Source: Rapana venosa
Taxonomy: Eukaryota; Mollusca; Gastropoda; Neogastropoda; Muricidae
Direction of reading: 5' to 3'
DNA: 64,000 nt
NCBI GenBank assembly: GCA_028751875.1
Contig: CM054155.1
Coordinates: forward strand, 44,958,421 to 45,022,420
The notes under the pieces are model-generated. The model did no database searches, had not been told where the DNA came from, and saw only the letters and a list, made by a program, of their open reading frames with translations. The translations under genes and the position numbers were made by a program. Each line of letters opens with the position of its first letter. Positions within the stretch are counted from its first letter, which is position 1. Below are positions 55,258-64,000 of this stretch, one piece after another.

Positions 55258-57414
55258 GTCTCTCTGTCTGTCTGTCTGTCTGTCTACTCCCTGAAGAGTC
55301 ATTGGTGCACTGGACTTAAACTGTCATGCAGTGTTTTGGGCAAGCTGAATCTTGGTGGATCCATCCCTCTTCAGCTGCTAGTAGGTATGCAACGTGCTGG
55401 GTATGATGTGTCGTGCATACCACTGGCCATGATTGGCCTGCAAAATGAGCGATGCTATGCGTACCTTTGCATAGTTATGGACATTGCCGTGTTGTCTCCT
55501 TTGAAGACTTGCAGGAGAATAGTCAGAGTCCATCAGTGTTATCTCAAGGGAAAAGTTCTCTCAGATCACAGGTCATCAATGAATAAAACCCACACCCTCA
55601 GACTGTTTCAGATGAGTCCGGCTCTCTCTACCCACTCTGTGATTCCGCCCCTTATCAGAGAACGTGTCAGTATTTGACAGACAGGTAGACAGACATTCAA
55701 ATAGACAGACAGACCGGAAAATGTCTCAAACTGCACAAACCTGATTCGGTGAGATTCCCATTTGACAGAATTCCCACATGGGCCACAGGTCGAAATTTTA
55801 CAGCCATGGAATCATGCTGAAGTTGAGTGATGTACTTCCTCACTTCACCCAGGTGTAGCTCTGTACAGTCATTGACAACTTTTGACTCCATTCATGCTGC
55901 ATACAACTAGCCTAGCATGGAAGGCTCCTTCTTAATACATAAATAGAACAACGCAGAGAAACAAAGGTATGTTAAAGATAGTGCTCAGTGGGTTACGCCA
56001 GATTATGAATATACCCCCAACACACCCTCCAGGCTTCACAGATTATATATTGACAACGTATTTTAAGCCCTCAAGAACCCCTTCTTGCAACAACGAAAGG
56101 AAGCGAGCTTGTGTGGTTTGGACATGTGGCTCACCCCAGAGTCCAAGACCATCCCCCCAGTCCAGGCTACACTCTAGAGGAAGCCATCACCAGGGACAGC
56201 AGAGAAGCTGGGCATAAACGTCAAGGAATGGACACAAGGCAACCTGCCACAGCTGCCCAGCAGACTGGAAACGAGATCCCTTGCTAAGTCTGCTGTGGAT
56301 GTCCAGTTCCCTTCAAGACCAAAATCCGTCAGGGGACTGAGTGAATGAGAGACGCATTCAAGCAGGGTTTCTCGGTAAATATGGCGTAACGTTTATAAAC
56401 TTTTCTAAACATGGTGTCTCATATTATACAAATTGGAAAAAGGTCAGAGATACGTGATCAGTATAGACCAACAGTATCAACTCAAGAAAGTACTAATTCT
56501 GCAGTAGGGCTACTCTACTCTTTGGTAAGTGACATTTCCCTTTTGTTGAATTGTTCTCTTGTCTCTTTTTCTGTGGTGTTCCAGATCACAGCCCTCTCGC
56601 TGCACCCCCTACTTTAGCCACGCACACAGCCACAGCTAGGCTTGTTATGTAGCATCCTCAGAGCCAGCAGTCCACACTGAGTCATCAGTATCAGGCTGCT
56701 ATCAGGCCACCCATTAGAAAAGACCCTGCACTGTTGCTGCCTTACGTCAGAAGTGGTGTCTGCTCTGATCCAACATGCTCAGGATACCCCCCATGTAAAA
56801 CTGACCCCCCAGTGACGGCAATGATAACTAAATAGCGGAGCCAGATTGCCGTGAGATGTCCACTCTGCTGTGGTGACGTCCCCACGTCCTTCCAACGACA
56901 GTTCTTGAATCTTGACATGAACTGACTTCTCTTGTTGCTCCTTCAAGAGTCAACTGTGTTTTTCGGGCAGTCTGTCTTGGGCAAGTTGAACACGGCAGAG
57001 CCATCCACCTCCAAGTGGCAGCAGGGTGCTTACTGGTATGTTTGTGTCACCCGTCCATCCACCCGCCACACCTGGCCTGCTCTGCTACCAAAGTCGTGTT
57101 CTCCGTGTGTTCACATGCAGGACCTTGGTTTACAGTTTCATCTAGAGGACTTTAGGAGGGGTGGAGTGATTACCAATTGTAACTCAGGGGGGAAATCCCT
57201 TTCAACAGACACTTCAGAGGAGAATCAAACCCACACCCTTATTTACTGACAGGTCAGGAGGACGACACTCTAACCACTAGGCTCCCCCCCCCCCCCCCTA
57301 CCATTTGGTTATTCTCTATCCCCTTGAACCTAAATAAGCTAAAGATAGAAATGAACTCATCGTATGTTTGGAAATGGAAAAGAAACCAGAAGTAAGGTTA
57401 TCAAAAGACATAGG

Positions 57415-57496
<82 letters not shown>

Positions 57497-59819
57497 AGTT
57501 CACATATGTTATTATTGCTTTGCTTGTCACCTTTTCTGGCATCCGATTTCAGCCTTCCCGAGATGGCCTAGAAGAAGAAGAAAAAAAAAAGCACGATAGA
57601 CTAAATGAATTATACATCTAAAGAGACAAAAACTGTGATTGGTATACTTTTAGTCATGGCAGATTTCTCTGTATGAAATGGCACACAGGACTTCGGTTTA
57701 TCGTGTCACCCGAAAGACCGGTCCTCAGCTGAAGGTCTAGAAATTGGGAAACGCTAGGGCTCAAACCCACATATCCGGATTTCTAGGTGGGTGTGTTACC
57801 TTTAGACCACCAATCCACTCTGTGCCCCCTGTGTGTGTGTGGAGGGCGTTAATCTAACTGGTAGGCCCTGCTCTATGGTGGAATTATTTTCTCAGAAATG
57901 ATATCAGTTTATGAAGAACCCATAGATAACAACCCCCTCCCCACCTCCTCTGACCCATGTTCCTCTCTTCCTGATTCGCTATGCCTTTATCTTCTTCCTG
58001 ACTGGATGCATACTAATTTTGTTTTCATAACAGTCAATCAGATGGTGACATGAATGTATGTATACATATATCAATAAATTTACTCTGTAAGCATATACAT
58101 TCGAAAGACGCCAAGGCATTGGAAAGTCTGCAGCAACATAAGAATACCCAGGAGTTTGTAAAAAACACACAAACAAAACCACCAAATAAAAAGCAAGATA
58201 CCATCGAGATTCAAACTCATGACCCCAGCCATTGGGAATAGAGGTTTGTTGCTTATCCATTTGTATATGTTGCACCATTAAGTCAGCCAACTGGAATTTA
58301 AGAGTTAACCGACATGGAGTACAGTGTCTAGGAAGCATGAGTCGACAAGTCGGTAAAAAATCGTTTCATATGCCCTTCCTCCCCCCTCTGCTCTTTTTTA
58401 CTGAGAGCGAGAGAGAGAGAGAGAGAGGGGGGGGGGGGGGGGGATGTATCGTATCACAAGGTGTGGGTTGGGTTGGATGGCTCCCCGCTCAAGAGCAGCG
58501 CCATCTGTGTGTGTGTGTGTGTGATATTATGCACATTTTCAAGGACAGTGCTTTTTTTCCCCTCCATAATTCAGTTTTGTCAGCTCTAAATTCAACTTTA
58601 AATACTCAGTCTAGGTCACCTATTCTTTCCCACTGTGTCCTGTTTTTTCAGAAATGAAGTCAGCTGGCAAATAATCTATAGATTGCTCCCCCCCTCCCAC
58701 CTCCAACCGCCCTGCCCCTCCACTCAAACCCATTTCTTACTCTTCTCTGGTTGACTATCTCTGTCCTTATTCTACCCCCAACCCCCTCTTCTTCCCACCC
58801 ACTTTGTGGGCTGCACGAGAGTGTCAGTTCGTAGCAGGATGTGGTGAACAGAGCGGGGGAAAATCCATCAAGACTTGAGTTTGCTGTTAATACTTCAGTT
58901 TGTGCCTGAATTTTCCCCCCATCCACTAGACCTTGACTGGCGTTCTGGGTACTTGTTTCTTGGCTGAGAAGATAACTCCAATTCCGTGTGCAACACGCAT
59001 TAAGTGCACGTAAAAGAACCCATGGCAAGGTTATGTAGAAAAAAATCCACTCTGGTAGGGAAACAAATAGGCCTTCACATACATACAGGGGGGAAAAAGT
59101 TGTATTGGGTAGTGCCTCTCTTGCAGGCAACTACTCTTCCCTAGTAGTCCAGCACACAGATGAATCTGCCGTGACTCAAAGCAGAATACAACACGTTACG
59201 ATACGATAGGATAACATGACAGACACAGTACCATGCAATACTATACAATACATTGATCTTTGTGGGAAAAGTGAAAACTGGCATGATGAAACATGAAAAA
59301 CGCAACCATAGCCATTGTCTGTTAATGTTGTATCAGTAGGGTGTAGGCTACATACATAAAAAGTAGGGTATACACAACTTAGTAAAGTAGTATGTTCTTT
59401 CGAGCCAGAAGGCCCATAGAGCCGGAGCTTATCCCGGTTTCTGTAGTGTTAAGCGAACTGATGGTTTTTCACCACCCCTGTGACAGGACGCTAGTCTGTC
59501 GCCAGATACTTCCCCAGCAGAGCTGGTACCCACTTGTACACCTGGGTGGAGTGAGGAAAATAGGAGTGAAGTGTCTTTCCCAAGGACACAACGCCGAGCC
59601 GAGCGGGGATCGAACCCGCGACCTCTGGATCACGAGTTGACCGCCTAAACCACTCGACCACGGTGCCTCCTTATACACAACTTAGACAGTCAGTCATGTT
59701 TCAGCCATCTGTGCATCAACAATGTCAGCAACATCGTCAAGAGAATATCATGGAGACATAAATGCACACTCGCTCTCCCTCGTGAATACATGTATGCATC
59801 CACAGTGGGAGCAACACAC

Positions 59820-59859
<40 letters not shown>

Positions 59860-60270
59860 TCCGCGCCGCGTACCCCCCATCCCCACCCACCCACCCCCTC
59901 AGAGAGAGAGACAGACAGACAGACAAATAGAGTAACTTGCCTCTGACATGACACTGTACAGATGCTCATTAGATTTTCCACAGCAGACGGTTTGGTTGTT
60001 TGTTTGTTTTAAGTCGAATCCTCTATCCAGACATTGTCGTTCGCCAGAGCGAAAGCAGTATCTCCTGTAGTAATTTTGTTTCATCAAGTTCTTCTCCTCT
60101 TGTGGAGTGTCTTCCTCCCGGTGTTTCCAAAATGTATGGATATGCGAAACCACAACCACCACAGAGACAATCAATGTGATGTTTAAGACCATCAGTGCAA
60201 TTAAAGTTTTGTCTTTTATTCCTAGTCTTGTTAAAGTCATGCAGTACCCCATCTTTTGAGGCCGACCCAT
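52581..60270 (-). CDS. TNF superfamily ligand-like type II membrane protein, 4 exons
   Basis: Exons in coding order are 60270-59941, 55885-55741, 54660-54474 and 52800-52581. They total 882 bases, giving 293 aa plus TGA. The model has a short cytoplasmic tail, a membrane anchor at about residues 22-43, a stalk with paired basic and Cys residues, and a C-terminal TNF homology domain from about residue 140. Diagnostic pieces are RPVAHV at the domain start, DRLIVNKTGFYYVYTGLQF in the central strands, and YLLRPGEEISVF plus YLGLHMV at the end. Family members trimerise and signal through TNF receptors. Only one Cys is seen in the domain, so the TNF disulfide pair is absent. The exon 3-4 and exon 2-3 junctions are frame-perfect GT-AG. 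The exon 1-2 junction is less certain because it needs a GC donor and a weak acceptor. The ligand subtype cannot be named. Confidence 0.85.
52915..52950 (+). repeat. CA/CG microsatellite in TNF ligand intron
   Basis: ACACAC passes into GCGCGCGC, a potentially Z-DNA-forming alternating tract. Confidence 0.9.
52970..53235 (-). repeat. SINE-5S family copy
   Basis: On the minus strand it reads TTAAGCAGCATTGAGCGTGG, then GTGTATGGGTGACC (5S box C-like), and ends with the ATAACCTATGTGG complement and AGGTAAAGG. Confidence 0.85.
53388..54381. repeat. ~1-kb CACTA/CACTG/CATTA satellite in the TNF ligand intron
   Basis: The block is built from five-base units CACTA, CACTG and CATTA with a recurring CTG, forming an irregular higher-order pattern. 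It makes long open frames in all three plus frames, which are artefacts. It lies about 90 bases from the exon 3 donor. Confidence 0.97.
54474..54660 (-). CDS. TNF ligand exon 3: core of TNF homology domain
   Basis: The exon encodes PENLRLHWERNGELSFVSGG, DRLIVNKTGFYYVYTGLQF and STLTIVAFLFR. The tryptophan strand and the G-[FL]-Y-Y-[IV]-Y motif are the TNF fold signature. Acceptor AATGACAG and donor CG/GTAAGG are both canonical. Confidence 0.92.
55080..55145 (-). repeat. tRNA-like SINE head fragment
   Basis: GGGACTCAAACCCACCAAC (box B) and CTGACCACTGTCCCATGATG (box A) in reverse. Confidence 0.6.
55195..55285 (+). repeat. (CT)n and (TGTC)n microsatellite
   Basis: A long CT run is followed by CTGT units. 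Confidence 0.95.
55290..55445 (+). repeat. Element I copy
   Basis: TCCCTGAAGAGTCATTGGTG, GGGCAAGCTGAATC and GGTGGATCCATCCCTCTTCA. Confidence 0.65.
55741..55885 (-). CDS. TNF ligand exon 2: stalk end and start of TNF homology domain
   Basis: The exon encodes SKVVNDCTELHLGEVRKYI, an amphipathic stretch, then VKFRPVAHVGILSNGNLTES. RPVAHV is the typical first strand of TNF ligands. The donor TCAG/GTTTGT leaves one base that fits exon 3. Upstream acceptors are excluded by an in-frame TGA, so the start at 55885 after GGAG is preferred but weak. Confidence 0.75.
56085..56355 (+). mobile_element. Decayed LINE C-terminal fragment
   Basis: Broken frames give LVWFGHVAH and, further on, LGINVKEWTQGNLPQL with RLETRSLAKS, a LINE C-terminal pattern. 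At least one frameshift separates the pieces. Confidence 0.65.
56920..57290 (-). repeat. Element I fragment and SINE-1-like pre-head with tRNA-like head
   Basis: Element I (GGGCAAGTTGAACACGG) is at 56930-57020. A reversed SINE head region spans 57105-57290 with GAATCAAACCCACACC and TCTAACCACTAGGC. Confidence 0.6.
57415..57497 (+). repeat. (TA)n then (TG)n microsatellite
   Basis: About 30 TA units pass into GTGTGT. Confidence 0.95.
57655..57830 (-). repeat. tRNA-like SINE head
   Basis: GGGCTCAAACCCACATAT and TTAGACCACCAATCCACTC in reverse, with a GGACTTCGGTTTATCGTGTC pre-head. Confidence 0.6.
58080..58265 (-). repeat. tRNA-like SINE fragment
   Basis: GATTCAAACTCATGACCCC is a reversed box B-like motif. 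The rest is weakly defined. Confidence 0.4.
58880..59195 (+). repeat. SINE-3 copy, headless
   Basis: AAAAGAACCCATGGCAAGG, CCACTCTGGTAGGGAAACAA and ATGAATCTGCCGTGACTCAA match the copy at 5160. Confidence 0.85.
59395..59675 (-). repeat. SINE-4 with near-perfect tRNA-like head
   Basis: The minus strand starts GGAGGCACCGTGGTCGAGTG, has box A-like TGGTCGAGTGGTTTAGG and box B GGTTCGATCCC. The body follows ('CCTTGGGAAAGACACTTC'). The 3' acceptor strand of a tRNA is absent, so this is a SINE and not a tRNA gene. The low decay suggests it is recent. Confidence 0.8.
59818..59862 (+). repeat. CG/CA microsatellite
   Basis: GCGCGCGC passes into a CA run within the TNF ligand's first intron. Confidence 0.9.
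59941..60270 (-). CDS. TNF ligand exon 1: cytoplasmic tail, transmembrane anchor, stalk
   Basis: One hundred and ten codons start at ATG 60270, with A at -3 and G at +4. The residues LIALMVLNITLIVSVVVVV form the signal anchor. A charged stalk with Cys residues, NYYRRYCFRS and an NQT sequon follows. The frame closes soon after 59941. The best donor there is AG/GCAAGT, the GC-AG consensus, giving phase 0. A second Met at codon 7 could also start. Confidence 0.75.
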
Positions 60271-60329
60271 GATAATAGTCTTGCTTCAGGTGACTTGGTT
60301 TTTTTTTCTGTTTTGAGATTTCAGATATA

Positions 60330-60398
60330 TAATATATATATATATATATATATAATATATATATATATATATGTGTATAGTGTGTGTGTGTGTGTTTA
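60330..60398 (+). repeat. (TA)n and (TG)n microsatellite upstream of the TNF ligand
   Basis: Two TA runs and a TG run lie 60-130 bases upstream of the modelled start codon. Confidence 0.9.
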
Positions 60399-61900
60399 TT
60401 TATTCAGTTTCATGTACTAAGACAACTGAACTTTTTCCTATCTTTTAGAGACAACTGAACTTAATCTGCTGTGTTCTTGCCTGCATTGTGTCATCTTCTA
60501 AACCTACTATATATGTATGTAGATACAGTTTTCAATCCCTATGTAGGACTGAAATTTATGGAACAAGTGTACTGCTGAGCTTTTTGGACTTGTGATCCGA
60601 AGGGAGAACGTTCGAGTCTCTGAAACGCAGTCTTTTTCTGCCTTTTTTCCTTCTAGCTGTTGTCTCTTTCCAGTTCACTTTCTGTCTTGAAGACCCAGAT
60701 GCCTTGATTTTTTTTGGCCATGAAATTGTTTCCTGTCCTGGACACTGAGAGTTCTCAGGTTACATGTATCACCTGCTTAAGATGTGACAACTTTTCACAT
60801 GCATTTCCAGAATGTGATCTTGTTTGCGTGTATGTTTTTCAGTATCTTATATAACAATCTTTGAGGAGTGATCCACAAGTGAAAAATGTTGATCTTGGTG
60901 TGTCCATGGAAGGACTGAGAATATTCCTGATTTAATTGCTTGAAAGTAAGTGTACTTTGCTCTACATTTTTTCCAAGCTTATTTCGGGCTGGTTGACTCT
61001 TTTGTAGATCTGCTGAGTAACGCCCTGTAAAGCAGCAAAACTCCCGCAACTGCCGTTCTGTCTATATCACTCACACACACGCACCCTGGCAGGGTATTTT
61101 CCCAGTGGCTCAACAAACTGTGCAACACTCCTCTCCGCCTTAAATTACCTACTGAACCGCAGAGCGAGTGTGGAGCTGTTTTACATGAGCGTGCTTCTGA
61201 TAATTTTTTTGGGCTACGTTGTTGACCCAGTTAAGCGTTCCGAAAAACCAAGCTGAAAAATCCCCTTGGTAAATCCCCATATTTTTTCAAAATGTCGAAG
61301 GGGGGAGGGGGCAGAGAGACAGAGACAGAAAGGGGCAATCATATGCGTGGCAATCTAATCAATTCCTTTGTAGCACACACACACACACACACAACACACA
61401 CAATTGAGCGTGCAAGTAACATAAGCTATGTTCATGATATTTTAAAAATGAATATAGTCTACAAATCATATGCAAATTTATATTTCAAAGGTAGATATGC
61501 CATTCAACTAATAAAGGACAAAATATTTTGACCATAAAAGCATGCCAACTGACATTATTAGATCACATAATTTTCTGACTCGAAACGAGAAATCATTGCT
61601 TGACTATTTTCCATGTTGTTGTTGTAATAATTTACATGCAGGAGTGAAAAATACAAAACAAAACACGGTGACTGATCAGTAATTGAAGACCACGAAGTCC
61701 TCTGCACATAAAAGTTTGAGACTGACAAGGGAGAGAACACAGTGAAGCAAATTCAGTTCTCCCTGAATTAGTCTGCCAGATATTACGTCCCTTTTCTTGC
61801 GCACAAAAATCGTTCAGGGCTCGCTGTGAATAAGTTTGCAGTCTTCAGCCAAGCAGAGGGTCAGCAACAGATACCCCCATTACATTTTGTTATCCCCCAA
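60399..61900. other. Upstream flank, no recognised gene
   Basis: It holds a tRNA-like fragment near 60575-60640 (GAACGTTCGAGTCTC), a CA tract at 61375-61400, and otherwise unrecognised AT-rich DNA. Promoter elements for the TNF ligand could lie here but none can be assigned. Confidence 0.55.
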
Positions 61901-61904
61901 ATTC

Positions 61905-62040
61905 ATTTTTTGTTCCTTGGCTAGAGCTCCGAAATGGTGAGATTTTGAGTATGTGATTGCCCCCCCCCAAACCCCCCCCCCCCCCCCCCGGTAGTTAAGG
62001 TAGCCGTATTCTGATTTCGGGGATACCCGTATCTTCTGAC
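61905..62040 (-). repeat. SINE-1 beta tail with poly-C
   Basis: TTGGCTAGAGCTCCGAAATG, a poly-C tract at 61960-61990 and AAGGTAGCCGTATTCTGATT. Confidence 0.75.
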
Positions 62041-62099
62041 ACAGATGACCTGACATGACTCCTCGCTTTACTCTGTGAGGAGTCTTTGGAACACTGCAC

Positions 62100-62410
62100 T
62101 GTTGGGATCATAGTAGCGAAAATGTGTTGCGCTGCCGTTAAGCGCCTGACATTTCAGGCCATGCACATCCATCTTCCGCGTGGGAGAGAATTGTTGTCTG
62201 CAACGTCTTTTTCTGAAAGAAAAAAAAGCCAAGGAGAATGGACCGAGACGGCAGTAAAAAAAAAGACAAGAAGGAGGAGGTGACAGGGAGAAAAGGATCG
62301 GGTCAGAAACAAAGAGATGGGTAGAAAAGAGGGAATTCCTAGCACAGAATTTGCAGAAGGTGGCGATGCTGTTTACACTGACAGGCCCCCAGCACTCCTA
62401 TGGGGAAGAT
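62100..62410 (-). repeat. Element E, near full length
   Basis: GCGAAAATGTGTTGCGCTGC, TTAAGCGCCTGACATTTCAG, GACAGGGAGAAAAGGATCGG and TTTACACTGACAGGCCCCCA. Confidence 0.8.
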
Positions 62411-62439
62411 GAGGTTTTAAGGTGTGTGCAAGATTGATG

Positions 62440-62995
62440 TTCTGTTTGTGTTCATTTTACAGGACTTCAGTTTATTGCCTTACCCAAAAACCTTGCAGGG
62501 GAATGAAGTCAGAACTTATGTTAACTCCAGGAGGACTTGAAAATCCCTCAAAACGAACTCTTGCGAATTACTTTCAGTCAGATTCCTTTGCCTAAAACTC
62601 AAGCTGCTTTCCAAAGGGAGAGCACGCCGCCACAAGAACAGTGCCACCCGTTTTTAACTGTCTGCATATTATGTACTTGTTTCATTATGAAAGTGGCTTT
62701 TTCACACAATATTGCCAGGAACAACTTTCTTGTTTGTTTTGTTTTGTTTGTTTAATGCGATGAATACATGTTGCACACGGGACTTGGTTTAAGGTCCCAT
62801 CCAAAAGACTAGCACCCAGACCACCACTCAAGAGCTAATAGATGGAGGAAGAGTTCGGGCTCAAACTGGGATCGATCCCACACTTCTGGCTTTTCTAGAT
62901 TCAGCGATCCACGGTGTAGACTCGAACCCACGTCGTTAGCTACCACTGGATCACCAGTTCCACGTTCTAACCACTAGGCTTTCTCTTCCCCCGGC
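62440..62995 (-). repeat. SINE pre-head fragment and family H tRNA-like heads
   Basis: Reversed SINE-1 pre-head at 62440-62560. Family H follows at 62750-62920 ('AAAAGACTAGCACCCAGACC', GGGATCGATCCCACA). A second reversed head is at 62915-62990 (ACTCGAACCCACGTCG, TCTAACCACTAGGC). Confidence 0.65.
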
Positions 62996-62999
62996 TTAC

Positions 63000-64000
63000 G
63001 AAACAGATCTAGCCTATACCAGTGTCCGAGTCAACGGTCAGCTGTTTCTTATCGCTGGTCATGCTGCCGGCCAGCCATATGCATTTCCCGTTCATGGTGC
63101 TTGACCTTGGGATCCAGTCTTTACAACATCACGATCCATGAGATAACGACCTGGTCAGCCAAAAGAGATGTCCATATTAGGGTGTGTGTGTGTGTGTGTG
63201 TGTGTGTGAAGATAAGGAAGTTTTCCTGGTGGTATGGACGCAGACTTACAACTGAGGGGCCCTACAGCGTCCTCAATCAAAGCACATGCTCACAACAAAA
63301 CTACCTACTGACCTTGGGGGGGTATACGCTTTTGTGTATGGCCACCTGTCTATCGTACCTTAACGAGAACTGTACTCTATGAGAACTCGAGGGCAGAAAC
63401 ACCTAAAAATAGGCCTTCTTCTCTGAAGACTCCCTGACATCCAGGTGCTCCTGTTCCTTCTTTTCTTTCTTAAAAAAAATATATTGTGTGTCTTCGAAAA
63501 ACCTTTTCTTTAAACAGAAAAAAAGGACAGGTGAAATGATATTGGAGACAGACACAGAAACCTAGAAGAAAGATTGCATGACAAGTCGAGAGGAACGGGA
63601 CTTCAGCTACAAGCTACTGCAGTTCCAGAATTGGCATGGCCTTTAACCTCAGAGTCCGCCATGACCTATTGCAGGGTCAAATAAGGGGACGGTATTCAGT
63701 ATCTAGGAGAAACCATCTGTCGGTGGTTGGTATGCATCGCTTGATTATTTTTTATTGAAATAATATTATTCTTTCCACACATGTATAACTTTCTGTCCCT
63801 GACTTCATCGTGTATGATCTCACTCCCGTGTGTGATATTCAATTCTTCTTCATAACGTAAAAACGTTTCTTTTTCCACCATATAATCATAATTTTTTACC
63901 ATCCTATCTCAGTGTAGTGATAATTAACTGTGTATAATTATCTCCCTTTCCGCTCTTCTGCTTTTGTCCGATGCTCGTGACGTCACAACGGTACTGTTTT
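63000..64000. other. Right flank, no recognised gene
   Basis: A TG tract lies at 63182-63209 and a palindromic TGACGTCA at 63978-63985. No coding exon or transposon is recognised. Confidence 0.55.

Noticed and set aside
58660..59130. Minus-strand frame of 156 codons
   Set aside because: It reads through a SINE-3 copy and low-complexity sequence and has no conserved domain. It does not fit the TNF ligand phase.
63696..63902. Minus-strand 68-codon frame with a charged composition
   Set aside because: No known family, no clear splice sites and AT-rich codons. It could be an exon of an unseen gene, but the support is too weak.
63978..63985. Palindromic TGACGTCA as a promoter CRE site
   Set aside because: An eight-base match with no adjacent gene start is not enough evidence.

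Overview
The window is eukaryotic nuclear DNA from an invertebrate animal. It has short GT-AG exons separated by long introns, very abundant (TG)n/(CA)n microsatellites, tRNA-derived SINEs and non-LTR retrotransposon remnants. Both genes present are of animal type. The repeat style and the TNF ligand suggest a mollusc, perhaps a gastropod, but that placement is an inference.

Layout. (1) Positions 479-44519, plus strand: 33 exons cover roughly the C-terminal three quarters of VWA8, a mitochondrial AAA+ ATPase ending in a von Willebrand factor A domain. The exons join in one continuous frame of 1,455 codons plus a TAG stop. The gene's 5' end (targeting peptide and first ATPase-like module) lies left of the window. 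(2) Positions 44520-52580: an 8 kb convergent intergenic region with an internally deleted LINE, SINEs and a 212-bp tandem duplication. (3) Positions 52581-60270, minus strand: a four-exon type II membrane ligand of the TNF superfamily, 293 aa as modelled. (4) Positions 60271-64000: upstream DNA with repeats and no convincing gene.

The two genes are tail to tail and show no functional link. In VWA8 the exons run in order through two nucleotide-binding modules (P-loop in exon 1; P-loop and Walker B in exons 9-10), a long middle region, and a VWA domain with a complete MIDAS (exons 30-32). In the TNF ligand, exon 1 is cytoplasmic tail, membrane anchor and stalk, exon 2 ends the stalk and starts the TNF homology domain, and exons 3-4 complete it.

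The most unusual feature is that tandem repeats repeatedly start at, or contain copies of, gene signals. A 5' splice site is copied seven extra times after exon 26, and a 3' splice site twelve extra times before exon 21. An acceptor plus the first 30 or so exon bases is duplicated before exon 3, and the TNF ligand stop codon is copied downstream in a 25-28 bp array. Other points are an RTE-like LINE with a perfect 11-bp target duplication inside a minisatellite, a SINE with both tRNA-like and 5S rRNA-like promoter parts, a SINE family with two different 3' tails, and a probable GC-AG intron. Exon positions come from reading frame, splice consensus and remembered VWA8/TNF family sequence; no alignment or transcript data were available.
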